The position numbers and the translations under genes were made by a program. The notes under the pieces are model-generated. The model did no database searches. It was not told where the DNA came from and was given only the letters and a program-made list of their open reading frames with translations. From Actinacidiphila sp. DG2A-62 (lineage in GTDB: Bacteria > Actinomycetota > Actinomycetes > Streptomycetales > Streptomycetaceae): a stretch of 64,000 bases of DNA. Below are positions 46,883 to 55,111 of this stretch, one piece after another; the first letter of the stretch is position 1; the number at the start of each line of letters is the position of its first letter. The stretch spans positions 372,001 to 436,000 of the forward strand of contig NZ_JAYMGI010000002.1 in NCBI RefSeq assembly GCF_035825295.1, written 5' to 3'.

Positions 46883-46975
46883 ATGGCGGACACCGAGTCA
46901 CCCGCCGAGCCGTGCGCCCGGCCCCGGACGGCCACCGCCGGCTCCCCGGCCGCGCCGGCCGGAGCGGGCCGATGA
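46883..46975 (+). CDS. 30-codon leader frame coupled to lacI, or true lacI N-terminus
   Basis: ATG at 46883 has a strong AGGAGAGAGGGG site and opens a 30-codon frame (MADTESPAEPCARP...) whose TGA overlaps the lacI ATG as ATGA. It could be a translationally coupled leader peptide. Alternatively, adding one base near its end would fuse it in frame to lacI, giving the extension seen in other LacI proteins. That repair is the same single-base gain that mends ten other breaks in this window, so the second reading is attractive. Confidence 0.45.
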   Translation: MADTESPAEPCARPRTATAGSPAAPAGAGR

Positions 46976-48012
46976 CGGCGGCCCGGCGCACCAGCGTCAC
47001 GCTCAAGGACGTCGCCACCGCCGTCGGGATCTCGCAGAGCGCGGTGTCGATGGCCCTGTCGGACCACCCGCGGATCAGCGAGAGCACCAAGGAGGCGGTG
47101 CGGGCGGCGGCGGCCCGGCTGGGCTACGTGCCGAACTCCGCGGGGCGGGCGCTGCGGGCCTGCCGCTCGACGTCGATCGCCATGGTGGTGCCGCAGACCG
47201 GCCAGCACGTCTTCGGCCACCCGTACTTCATGCACCTGCTGGTCGGCGTCACCGCGGAGGCCAACGCGCGGGACGCGGCGCTGATGGTGTCGACCAACCC
47301 CGACGAGACCCACGGCGTCGCCGCCTACGAGCGGGTGCTGCGTTCGCAGGCCGCGTCGGGGGCGATCGTCGCCTCGGCCGCGATCAGCGACCCGAACGTG
47401 AACCGCATGGTGGAGGCCGCCCTCCCGGTGGTGCTCATCGGGCGGTTCGTGCACCTGCCGCACGCGGTGAGCGTCGGCATAGACGAGATCGCGGGCGCCG
47501 CCGCGATCACCCGGCACCTGGTGGAGGACCACGGCCTGACCCGGATCGCGCACATCAGCGGCCCGCTCAACCACCAGACGGCGGTGGACCGTTACGAGGG
47601 CTTCCGCGGTGCGCTGGCCGAGTCGGGCCGCCCGTGCACCCACACCCTCGCGGTGGGCGACTTCAGCGAGGAGTCGGGGCGGGCGGCGGCGCGCGAGGTG
47701 CTGGACAGCATGACCGACCTCCAGGCGATCTTCGCCGCCAACGACGAGATGGCCTACGGCGCGATGCTGGAGATCCGCTCCCGCGGGCTGCGCATCCCCG
47801 AGGACATCGCGCTGGCCGGCTACGACGACTTCGGCGTCTCGCGGCTGACCACCCCCGGCATCACCACCGTGCACGTGCCGGCCGAGGCGCTCGGCCGCAA
47901 GGCCGCGGCGGTGCTCTTCGACCTCCTCGACGGCACGGCGCCCGACCCGGTGCACACCGTGCTGCCGTTCGACCTCGCCATCCGCGAGTCCTGCGGCGCC
48001 CACCCCGGCTGA
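46972..48012 (+). CDS. LacI-family regulator of the arabinoside operon
   Basis: A 346-residue LacI-type repressor. Helix-turn-helix at residues 9-30 (VTLKDVATAVGISQSAVSMA), hinge with LRACRSTSIAMVVPQ, then the effector domain, complete to the C-terminus. ATG at 46972 overlaps the leader frame and has GGAG nine bases before it. It is followed at 163 bases by a sugar-binding lipoprotein, two permeases and a GH51 arabinofuranosidase on the same strand. No separate promoter operator is visible in the 163-base gap, so the regulator may be co-transcribed with the operon it controls. Inducer probably arabinose or an arabino-oligosaccharide. Confidence 0.9.
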   Translation: MTAARRTSVTLKDVATAVGISQSAVSMALSDHPRISESTKEAVRAAAARLGYVPNSAGRALRACRSTSIAMVVPQTGQHVFGHPYFMHLLVGVTAEANARDAALMVSTNPDETHGVAAYERVLRSQAASGAIVASAAISDPNVNRMVEAALPVVLIGRFVHLPHAVSVGIDEIAGAAAITRHLVEDHGLTRIAHISGPLNHQTAVDRYEGFRGALAESGRPCTHTLAVGDFSEESGRAAAREVLDSMTDLQAIFAANDEMAYGAMLEIRSRGLRIPEDIALAGYDDFGVSRLTTPGITTVHVPAEALGRKAAAVLFDLLDGTAPDPVHTVLPFDLAIRESCGAHPG

Positions 48013-48175
48013 GCACGCCGCCCGCCCGCCGCCACACCGGCCGGCACGGACGGCCGCGGCACCTGCCGGCGGGACGGCCGCCGGAACGACCGCCCGACCG
48101 GCGGTCCGCAGAAGGAGACAGACCTATCGACCCTCCCGCCCCGGCTTGCGGGGCACCGGACGAAACGGAACGATC

Positions 48176-49483
48176 ATGCGCGTCAGCCACAGCAGACACC
48201 TCCGCCCCGGCAGAGCGGCCGCGGCGGTGGCCGCCGCCACCGCGATCCCGCTGCTGCTCGCCGGCTGCGGCGACAACGGCGGGAGCGGCGGCGGGACCTC
48301 GGCCGGCGGGGTGGTGAACCTGACCGTGCTCACCGGGTTCACCGGACCCGACGCACCGTCGTACCAGGCGCTGGTCAAGCAGTTCAACGCCACCCACCCC
48401 AAGATCCACGTCACCATGACGGCCGAGCCCTGGTCCGCCATCGGCCAGAAGCTGCCCGCCTCCTGGGCCACCGGGCAGGGCCCGGACCTGGCCACCCCCA
48501 GCTCCGACCCGGGCTCGATCTTCACCTACATCAAGACCAACTCGGTGCTGCCGCTGGACTCCTCGGTCGGCACCGGGCCGAACCAGATCGACTCCGCCGC
48601 GTTCCCGCCCTCGGTGAAGTCCGCCTTCACCGTGGACGGCAAGCTCTACGCGGTGCCGGCCAACATGGCCACGCTGGTCCTCTACTACAACAAGGACATG
48701 TTCGCCGCGGCGGGCATCACCCGGCCGCCCGCCACCGAGGCGGAGTTCATCGCCGACGCCAAGAAGCTCACCACCGGCTCCGGCGGCAAGCCGAGCCAGT
48801 ACGGCCTGTCGCTGGCGGACAACAACACCATCCAGATGTGGCCGATCCTGCAGTGGATGAACGGCGGCGACATCGTCGGCCAGGACGGCTGCGCGGTGGT
48901 GAACAGCCCGGCCAGCGTGGCCGCGCTGACCCGGTGGAGCCAGTTGGTCGACAAGGACCACATCAGCCCGGTCGGCCAGGCCGGCGCGGACGCCGACACG
49001 CTGTTCTCCTCCAAGAAGGCCGCCATGGAGATCAACGGGCCCTGGGCCGCGGCCGGCTTCCGATCGGCCGGCGTCGACCTCGGCATCGCCCAGGTCCCGG
49101 TGGGCTCGGCCGGCCCGGTCACCCTGGCCTCCACCGTCCCGCTGATGGTGGCGCGCACCAGCAAGCACCAGGAGCAGGCGAAGGAGTTCCTCGCCTGGTA
49201 CACCGGCAAGACCGCCCAGGCGCAGTTCTCCAAGCTCTCCGGCTTCCCGCCGGCCAGGACCGACCTGGACGCGGCGAGCGCCGGCAACCCGACGGTCGCG
49301 GAATTCGCCAAGGCGCTGCCGCACGCGAAGCTGTACCTCGCCGGGCAGTCGAACGCCACCCGCATCGACACCGACGTCTATGTCCCGCTGATCCAGAAGA
49401 TCGAGCGCGGCGCCGACGTCAAGGGCGCCGCGGACGACGCGGCCAGGACGATCGACTCGCTCACCGGATGCCACAAGAACTGA
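48176..49483 (+). CDS. ABC transporter sugar-binding lipoprotein
   Basis: A 435-residue family 1 extracellular solute-binding protein. The lipobox LLLAGC puts the lipidated Cys at residue 31, followed by a Gly/Ser linker. Characteristic segments include VDGKLYAVPANMATLVLYYN at about residue 155 and AAMEINGPWAAAGF at about 285. ATG at 48176 has a GGAACG-type weak ribosome site. Being next to an arabinofuranosidase, the cargo is probably arabinose-containing oligosaccharide. Shares little sequence with the lipoprotein at 13860, so the two importers are not recent copies. Confidence 0.92.
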   Translation: MRVSHSRHLRPGRAAAAVAAATAIPLLLAGCGDNGGSGGGTSAGGVVNLTVLTGFTGPDAPSYQALVKQFNATHPKIHVTMTAEPWSAIGQKLPASWATGQGPDLATPSSDPGSIFTYIKTNSVLPLDSSVGTGPNQIDSAAFPPSVKSAFTVDGKLYAVPANMATLVLYYNKDMFAAAGITRPPATEAEFIADAKKLTTGSGGKPSQYGLSLADNNTIQMWPILQWMNGGDIVGQDGCAVVNSPASVAALTRWSQLVDKDHISPVGQAGADADTLFSSKKAAMEINGPWAAAGFRSAGVDLGIAQVPVGSAGPVTLASTVPLMVARTSKHQEQAKEFLAWYTGKTAQAQFSKLSGFPPARTDLDAASAGNPTVAEFAKALPHAKLYLAGQSNATRIDTDVYVPLIQKIERGADVKGAADDAARTIDSLTGCHKN

Positions 49484-49491
49484 GCCGCACC

Positions 49492-50418
49492 ATGTCGAGC
49501 ACCCGCCTCTCCCCCGCCACGCCGGCCCGGCCGCGTGCCCGCGCACGCGGCCGCCGGCCCCGGATCAACAGCGCCTACCTGTTCATCGCGCCCAGCGTCG
49601 TGCTGATCGGCGTGTTCATCGCCGAGCCGATCGTCCAGTCGGCGTGGATGAGCCTGCACGACTGGACGGTGGGCGAGTCCCACCACACCTTCGTCGGCCT
49701 GGACAACTACACCGCGCTCTACCACGACCACCGGTTCTGGAACGCGCTGCGGGTGACGGTGGTGTACACCGCCGCCGTCACCGTCGGGCAGGTGCTGCTG
49801 GGTCTGGCCATCGCCTCCCGGCTGCGCCGCACCACCTGGTACACCTCGCTGCTGCGCACCGCGTTCTTCTTCCCGTTCATCGCCTCGCTGGTGGTCAGCG
49901 GGATCGTCTGGAAGTTCCTGCTGGACCCGCAGGTCGGGCTGGTGGACGCCTGGCTGTCCAAGGTCGGGGTGAGCGCACCGGACTGGCTGCAGTCCACGTC
50001 GCTGGCGCTGCCCACGGTGATCGCCGTGGGCATCTGGAAGAACGTCGGCTTCACCATGATCGTGCTGCTGGCCAGCATGCAGCAGATCCCGCCCGACCTG
50101 TACGAGGCGGCGGCGCTGGACGGCGCCGGGCCGTGGCAGCGGTTCCGCCACGTGACGCTGCCCGCGCTGCGCCCGGCGCTGCTGTTCACCACGCTCATCG
50201 CCACCGTCACCGGGCTGCAGCTGTTCGACCTGGTCTTCGCGATGACCGGCGGCGGCCCGATCTTCCACACCGAATCGGTGGTCATGTACCTGTACCAGAA
50301 GGGATTCGTGGAGTTCCAGATGGGCTACGCGAGCGCCGTCGCCTGGGTGCTGTTCGTGGTGATCCTCGCGATCTCCTCGCTCCAACTGCGACTGTCGAGG
50401 TACCGCGATGCCGACTGA
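49492..50418 (+). CDS. ABC sugar permease, MalF type
   Basis: A 308-residue permease with an Arg-rich cytoplasmic start, six membrane segments (the first at SAYLFIAPSVVLIGVFIA) and the EAA loop YEAAALDGAGPWQRF near residue 205. ATG at 49492 is nine bases after the lipoprotein stop; an in-frame ATG at 49468 would overlap that gene. Forms the channel with the next gene product. No ATPase gene is present in the operon. Confidence 0.92.
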   Translation: MSSTRLSPATPARPRARARGRRPRINSAYLFIAPSVVLIGVFIAEPIVQSAWMSLHDWTVGESHHTFVGLDNYTALYHDHRFWNALRVTVVYTAAVTVGQVLLGLAIASRLRRTTWYTSLLRTAFFFPFIASLVVSGIVWKFLLDPQVGLVDAWLSKVGVSAPDWLQSTSLALPTVIAVGIWKNVGFTMIVLLASMQQIPPDLYEAAALDGAGPWQRFRHVTLPALRPALLFTTLIATVTGLQLFDLVFAMTGGGPIFHTESVVMYLYQKGFVEFQMGYASAVAWVLFVVILAISSLQLRLSRYRDAD

Positions 50419-51331
50419 CACCCTCCGCCCGCGCTCCGCGCCGGCCGACGGCAAACCCCGGGACAAGGGGCCGCGCTCACCGGGCGCGCTCCGGCTGGTG
50501 CTCGCGGGGCGGGTGCTGGCCCGCGGCGGCGCGGCGCTGTCCTGGGTCGCGGTCACCGTCGCCGCGCTGGCGACCGTCGTGCCGTTCCTGTGGATGCTCG
50601 GCGTCGCCTTCCGCACCAACGCCGACCTCTACTCCGACCCGGCGCGGCTGGTGCCGCGGCACTGGACGCTGCACGGCGTGCACGCGGTGCTGAACCAACT
50701 GCCGTTCGGGCGGCTGGTGCTGAACACCTTCGTCTTCGCCGGCGGCACCACGGTGGTGCTGCTGCTGTTCGACTCGATGACCGCGTTCGCGCTGGCCCGG
50801 CTGCGCTTCCGCGGCAGCAACGTGGTCTTCCTGCTGATCCTCGCCACGCTCATGGTGCCGTTCCAGGTGACCCTGGTACCGGTGTTCCTGACCCTGTTCC
50901 ACCTGGGCTGGCTCAACTCCTACCAGGGGCTGATCATCCCCCGCGCGACCAGCGCGCTCGGCATCTTCCTGCTGCGCCAGTTCTTCATGCAGCTGCCGCG
51001 GGAACTGGACGACGCCGCGCGGATCGACGGGGCGAACGACTTCACCCTGTTCTGGCGGATCATCCTGCCCAACGCCAAGCCCGTGCTGGCCTCGCTGTTC
51101 ATCATCCAGTTCGCCGCGCTGTGGAACGACTTCCTGTGGCCGCTGGTGGTGACCAACAACGTCGACATGCAGACCCTGCCGGCCGCCCTGACGCTGTTCT
51201 CCAGCCAGGGCGGGGTGGACCACGCCGCGCTGATGGCCGGCGCGGCGATCTCGCTGAGCCCGCTGGCCCTCGCCTTCCTCGTGCTGCAGCGCTACTTCGT
51301 GCAGAGCGTGGCGACCACGGGCATCAAGTGA
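50408..51331 (+). CDS. ABC sugar permease, MalG type
   Basis: A 307-residue permease overlapping the previous gene by 11 bases. Six membrane segments, the first at LSWVAVTVAALATVVPFLWM, and the EAA-type loop DDAARIDGANDFTLFW near residue 205. Completes the CUT1 importer for the arabinoside operon, relying on a shared ATPase encoded elsewhere. Confidence 0.93.
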   Translation: MPTDTLRPRSAPADGKPRDKGPRSPGALRLVLAGRVLARGGAALSWVAVTVAALATVVPFLWMLGVAFRTNADLYSDPARLVPRHWTLHGVHAVLNQLPFGRLVLNTFVFAGGTTVVLLLFDSMTAFALARLRFRGSNVVFLLILATLMVPFQVTLVPVFLTLFHLGWLNSYQGLIIPRATSALGIFLLRQFFMQLPRELDDAARIDGANDFTLFWRIILPNAKPVLASLFIIQFAALWNDFLWPLVVTNNVDMQTLPAALTLFSSQGGVDHAALMAGAAISLSPLALAFLVLQRYFVQSVATTGIK

Positions 51332-51397
51332 GACCCGCCGGCACCACACGACCGTGACGCTCCCCCGGGAGCGATCCCAGAGAAATCGGAGACAGGT

Positions 51398-52915
51398 GTG
51401 CTCACCTGCACTGCAACCATCGATCCCGCCTTCACCGTCGCACCCGTCCCGCCGCGCCTGTTCGGATCGTTCGTCGAGCACATGGGCCGCTGCGTCTACG
51501 GCGGCATCTACGACCCCGGCCACCCCGAGTCCGACGTGGACGGGCTGCGGCTCGACGTCATCAAGCTGACCCGCGAGCTGGGGGTGAGCGCGGTGCGCTA
51601 CCCCGGCGGCAACTTCGTCTCCGGCTACCGCTGGGAGGACGGCGTCGGCCCGCGCGAGCAGCGGCCGCAGACCCTCGACCTGGCCTGGCGGTCGGTGGAG
51701 CCGAACACCTTCGGGCTGAACGAGTTCATGTCCTGGGCCCGGCAGACCGACATCGAGCCGATCATGGCGGTCAACCTCGGCACCCGCGGCGTGGAGGACG
51801 CCTGCAACCTGCTTGAGTACGCCAACTTCCCCGGCGGCACCCGCTGGTCGGACCTGCGGATCGCGCACGGCGTGCGCGAGCCGCACGCGATCAGGACGTG
51901 GTGCCTGGGCAACGAGATGGACGGCCCCTGGCAGATCGGCCAGAAGACCGGCACCGAGTACGGCCGGCTGGCCGCCGAGACCGCCAAGGCGATGCGCCGC
52001 ATCGACCCCTCGATCGAGCTGGTCGCCTGCGGCAGCTCCAACGAGCGGATGCCGACCTTCGGCTCCTGGGAGGCCCAGGTGCTGGACGAGGCGTACGACG
52101 TGGTCGACTACATATCCCTGCACGCCTACTTCGAGCAGCACGGCGACGACCGGGTGGGCTTCCTGGCCTCCGCGCAGGTGATGGACTCCTTCATCGAGGG
52201 CGTGGTGGCCACCGCCGACCACATCGGGGCGAAGAAGCGCTCCCGGCGCCGGATCAACCTGTCCTTCGACGAGTGGAACCTGTGGTACGAGAGCCGGTTC
52301 GCCGGCCAGGAGAACCTGGACTGGGCGCGCGCGCCGCGGCTGATCGAGGACGAGTACACCGTCGAGGACGCGGTGGTGCTCGGCAACCTGCTGATGAGCC
52401 TGCTGCGGCACAGCGACCGGGTGACCATCGCGTGCCTGGCCCAGCTGGTCAACGTGATCGCGCCGATCAGGACCGAGCCGGACACCGGCGCCTGGCGGCA
52501 GACCATCTTCCACCCGTTCGCGCTGACCGCCCGGCACGCCCGCGGCGAGGTGCTGCGGGTCGAGCCGGTCTCGCCCTCGCTGCACTCCACCACGATCGGC
52601 GACGTGGACGCGGTGGACGTGACCGCCACCCGGGACCCGGAGACCGGCGAGATGACGATCTTCGCGGTGAACCGGGACGACCGGCAGGCGGCCACGCTCC
52701 AGCTGCGGCTGGTGGGCGACGAGCACGAGGTGGTCGAGCACGTCGTGCTCGGCGGGCAGGATCTGCTGGCGACCAACTCCAGGACCGCGCAGCGCCGGGT
52801 CGAACCGCGCAGTTCCACCCGGCACTTCGTGGAGCCGACGGGGCTGTCCGCGGAGCTCCCGCCGGTCTCCTGGTCGATGATCCGCACCGTCCCCCGCTCG
52901 GCGACGGCCGGCTAG
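51398..52915 (+). CDS. GH51 alpha-L-arabinofuranosidase
   Basis: A 505-residue intracellular retaining arabinofuranosidase. Substrate-pocket segment FGSFVEHMGRCVYGGIYDPG near residue 20, RYPGGNFVSGYRWEDGVGP near 68, acid/base Glu in WCLGNEMDGPW near 172 and nucleophile Glu in LSFDEWNLWY near 291. A beta-sandwich C-terminal domain follows. Length matches the family. GTG at 51398 has GGAGACAG upstream. It is the last gene of the LacI-lipoprotein-permeases operon and would release arabinose from imported arabino- or arabinoxylo-oligosaccharides. Confidence 0.94.
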   Translation: MLTCTATIDPAFTVAPVPPRLFGSFVEHMGRCVYGGIYDPGHPESDVDGLRLDVIKLTRELGVSAVRYPGGNFVSGYRWEDGVGPREQRPQTLDLAWRSVEPNTFGLNEFMSWARQTDIEPIMAVNLGTRGVEDACNLLEYANFPGGTRWSDLRIAHGVREPHAIRTWCLGNEMDGPWQIGQKTGTEYGRLAAETAKAMRRIDPSIELVACGSSNERMPTFGSWEAQVLDEAYDVVDYISLHAYFEQHGDDRVGFLASAQVMDSFIEGVVATADHIGAKKRSRRRINLSFDEWNLWYESRFAGQENLDWARAPRLIEDEYTVEDAVVLGNLLMSLLRHSDRVTIACLAQLVNVIAPIRTEPDTGAWRQTIFHPFALTARHARGEVLRVEPVSPSLHSTTIGDVDAVDVTATRDPETGEMTIFAVNRDDRQAATLQLRLVGDEHEVVEHVVLGGQDLLATNSRTAQRRVEPRSSTRHFVEPTGLSAELPPVSWSMIRTVPRSATAG

Positions 52916-52958
52916 GGCGGCAGGCCCCAGGCCCCGGCAGGCCGGGCCCGTCGGCGGG

Positions 52959-53698
52959 TCAGCGCCGCGCGTCCAGCCAGTCCTGGTAGCGGGTGCGGGC
53001 CAGGCGGGCGTCGGGGCCGCCGATCAGCACGTCGCCGCGGACGACGGCGAACATGCCGGCGGTGTCGTCGGTGACCACGCCGCGGCCGTCGCCGCGGGCG
53101 GCCAGGGTGATCTTGCCCAGCTCGTCCAGCGGGAAGACCTCGGGGCCGGCGACGTTCCTGATGCCGTTCAGCGGCGCGCCGACGGCGGCCTCGACCACCG
53201 CGGCGGCCACGTCGGCGGCGGCCATCGGCTGGACGCGGGTGGCGGGCAGCCGCACGGTGGTGTCGTCGGAGGTCCAGGAGAACACCGCGTCCATGAATTC
53301 GAAGAACTGGGTGGCGCGCACGATGGAGTACGGCGTCGGCCCCTGGCGGAGCAGCTCCTCCTGGAGCGTCTTGGCGCGGTAGTAGTCCAGCTCGGGCACC
53401 TGGTCGACGCCGACGATGGACAGCACCACCTGGTGCCGGACGCCGGCCCGCTCCCCGCGGCCAGCAGATTGGTCATGGAGGTGCGGAAGAACTCGGGGGA
53501 CGCCTCGTCGAAGGTGGGCGAGTTCGCCAGGTTGAGGACGGTGTCAGCGCCGTCGAGCGCCTGGTCCAGCCCCTGGCCGGTGAGCAGGTCGACGCCGGTG
53601 GACGGCGCCGCGGGCACCGCCTCGTGGCCCGCCGCCCGCAGCGAGGCGACCGCCTGCGAGCCGATCAGCCCGGTCCCGCCGATCACGGTGAACTTCAT
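52959..53698 (-). CDS. NmrA-like NAD(P)-binding reductase 1, one frame break
   Basis: About 246 residues when one missing base near 53440-53470 is restored. The N-terminal half carries the dinucleotide motif VIGGTGLIGSQAVASLRAAG. The C-terminal half begins VVLSIVGVDQVPELDYYRAK and includes YSIVRATQFFEFMDAV, both typical of atypical short-chain dehydrogenases of the NmrA group. ATG at 53698 has GGAGACC just upstream. Divergent from an Rrf2 regulator with two operator copies between them, so it is likely induced by a redox or nitrosative signal. A paralogue lies at 56899. Confidence 0.85.
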
Positions 53699-53755
53699 GG
53701 TCTCCGCCTTCCGCGTCCGCGCGCACCCGGGCATGCCGAGCACCCGCACCCCGAT

Positions 53756-53776
53756 CTCGGACATTTTTTATCCGAG
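53756..53776. promoter_or_regulatory. Rrf2 operator, copy 1
   Basis: CTCGGA-N9-TCCGAG is an inverted repeat with perfect 6-base arms and a T-rich 9-base spacer, 58 bases before the reductase start. The same design recurs 36 bases away. Confidence 0.65.
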
Positions 53777-53792
53777 TCACCTGTGATGATAG

Positions 53793-53811
53793 TCGGATAC
53801 TCTTTGTCCGA
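53793..53811. promoter_or_regulatory. Rrf2 operator, copy 2
   Basis: TCGGA-N9-TCCGA repeats the arms and spacing of copy 1 and ends 29 bases before the rrf2 start. Centre-to-centre distance is 36 bases, so two dimers could bind and control both divergent genes. Confidence 0.65.
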
Positions 53812-53839
53812 GTCAACCGGGAGAGGCGGGTCGCGCGGA

Positions 53840-54331
53840 ATGAAGCTGTCCGGCGGGGTCGAGTGGGCCCTGCACTGCTGCGTGGTGCTCACCACGGCCG
53901 CGGAGCCGGTGCCCGCCGCGCGCCTGGCCGAGCTGCACGACGTCTCGGGCAGCTACCTGGCCAAGCAGCTGCAGGCGCTGTCGCGGGCCGGACTGGTGTC
54001 CTCGGCGCAGGGCAAGGCCGGCGGCTACGCCCTGACCCGCGACCCCGCGCAGATCTCCGTGCTCGACGTGGTCCTCGCGGTCGACGGTCCCCGGCCGGCG
54101 TTCGTGTGCACCGAGATCCGGCAGCGCGGCCCGCTGGCGGCGGCGCCGGAGGCCTGCACCCGGCCCTGCGCGATCACCCGCGCGATGGCGTCGGCCGACG
54201 CGGCGTGGCGAGCCGCGCTGCGGGAGATCTCCATCGCCGACCTGGCCCGCGACGTCGACGCGGACTACGGGCCCACGGCGCTGGCCGGCATCGGCGCCTG
54301 GCTGGCACAGGGCGCCGACGGCCAGGAGTGA
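53840..54331 (+). CDS. Rrf2-family regulator
   Basis: A 163-residue Rrf2-type winged-helix regulator. DNA-binding part MKLSGGVEWALHCCVVLTTA and LHDVSGSYLAKQLQALSRAG, wing GKAGGYALTRDP. Three Cys (about residues 90, 106, 110: FVCTEIR and ACTRPCAI) lie where NsrR/IscR-type members hold an iron-sulphur cluster, so it may sense redox or NO; spacing differs from the classic motif. ATG at 53840 has GGAA only weakly placed upstream. Divergent from the NmrA-like reductase with paired operators between. Confidence 0.9.
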   Translation: MKLSGGVEWALHCCVVLTTAAEPVPAARLAELHDVSGSYLAKQLQALSRAGLVSSAQGKAGGYALTRDPAQISVLDVVLAVDGPRPAFVCTEIRQRGPLAAAPEACTRPCAITRAMASADAAWRAALREISIADLARDVDADYGPTALAGIGAWLAQGADGQE

Positions 54332-54346
54332 GCGGGCCGCACCTTG

Positions 54347-54360
54347 TGAGAGCGCTCCCA
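54347..54360. promoter_or_regulatory. CebR-like LacI operator before the GNAT gene
   Basis: TGAGAGCGCTCCCA differs at one position from the palindrome TGGGAGCGCTCCCA, which is the known binding site of the cellobiose repressor CebR in Streptomyces. It lies nine bases before the ATG at 54369. No cellulose or cellobiose gene is adjacent, so it may be a chance match or a site for a distant LacI protein. Confidence 0.4.
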
Positions 54361-54368
54361 CGGGCGTC

Positions 54369-55012
54369 ATGATGGGCGCCATGGTCACGCCCGCCACCAT
54401 CCGGCCGTACCGGCCCGCCGACCTCGACGCCGTACGGGACATCTGCGTGCGCACCGCCCTGGACGGCGGCGACTCCCGCGAGGTCTATCCCGATCTCGAC
54501 CTGATGCCCAGCATCTTCGCCGCGCCGTACGTGCACCTGGAGCCGGACGTGGCGTTCGTGGCGGACGACGGGCGGCGCGCGGTGGGGTACGTGCTGGGGA
54601 CCGCCGACACCGCGGCGTTCGTCCGGCGCTACCGCGACCAGTGGCTGCCGGGCCTGCTCGACCGCTACCCCGCGCCGGCCTGCCCCGCACGCCGGCCGAG
54701 GTCATGGTGGGCCTGATGCACGACCCGGAGCGGATGATCCTGCCCGAACTCGCCGACTACCCCGCCCACTTGCACATCGACCTGCTGCCCAGCCACCAGC
54801 GGGCCGGTCTCGGCCGGCGGCTGATGCACGCGTTCCTGGACCGGCTGCACGACAAGGGCGTCCCCGCCGTGCACCTCGGCATGGTCACCGCCAACACCGC
54901 GGCCCGGGCGTTCTACGACCGGCTCGGCTTCCACGAGATCGCGGTGCCGGACCCGGGTCCGCTCACCTACCTCGGCCGCGCGACGGCACGCGAGGACCGC
55001 GACGACGGCTGA
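54369..55012 (+). CDS. GNAT-family acetyltransferase, one frame break
   Basis: About 214 residues when one missing base near 54675-54690 is restored. The first frame gives TIRPYRPADLDAVRDICVRT and GYVLGTADTAAFVRRYRDQW. The second gives HIDLLPSHQRAGLGRRLMHA, which holds the acetyl-CoA pyrophosphate loop RAGLGRR, and NTAARAFYDRLGFHEI, the typical C-terminal strand. The fold is complete across the break. Three ATG codons (54369, 54372, 54381) are possible; none has a good ribosome site. The substrate is not known. It ends convergently with a secreted protein. Confidence 0.83.
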
Positions 55013-55062
55013 GACGGCGCCGGGGCCCGGGGCGGCGGGGGGCCTGGGCGGCAGCGGGACCC

Positions 55063-55103
55063 GGGGCGGGCGGCCGGGGTAAGGCCGCCCCGGCGCCCGC
55101 CCC
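55063..55103. terminator. Terminator-like hairpin between convergent genes
   Basis: GGGGCGGGC (55063-55071) pairs with GCCCGCCCC (55095-55103). The 23-base interior has a further GGCC/GGCC pairing. It is located between the GNAT and the secreted-protein stop codons. Confidence 0.5.
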
Positions 55104-55111
55104 AGGCGCGC

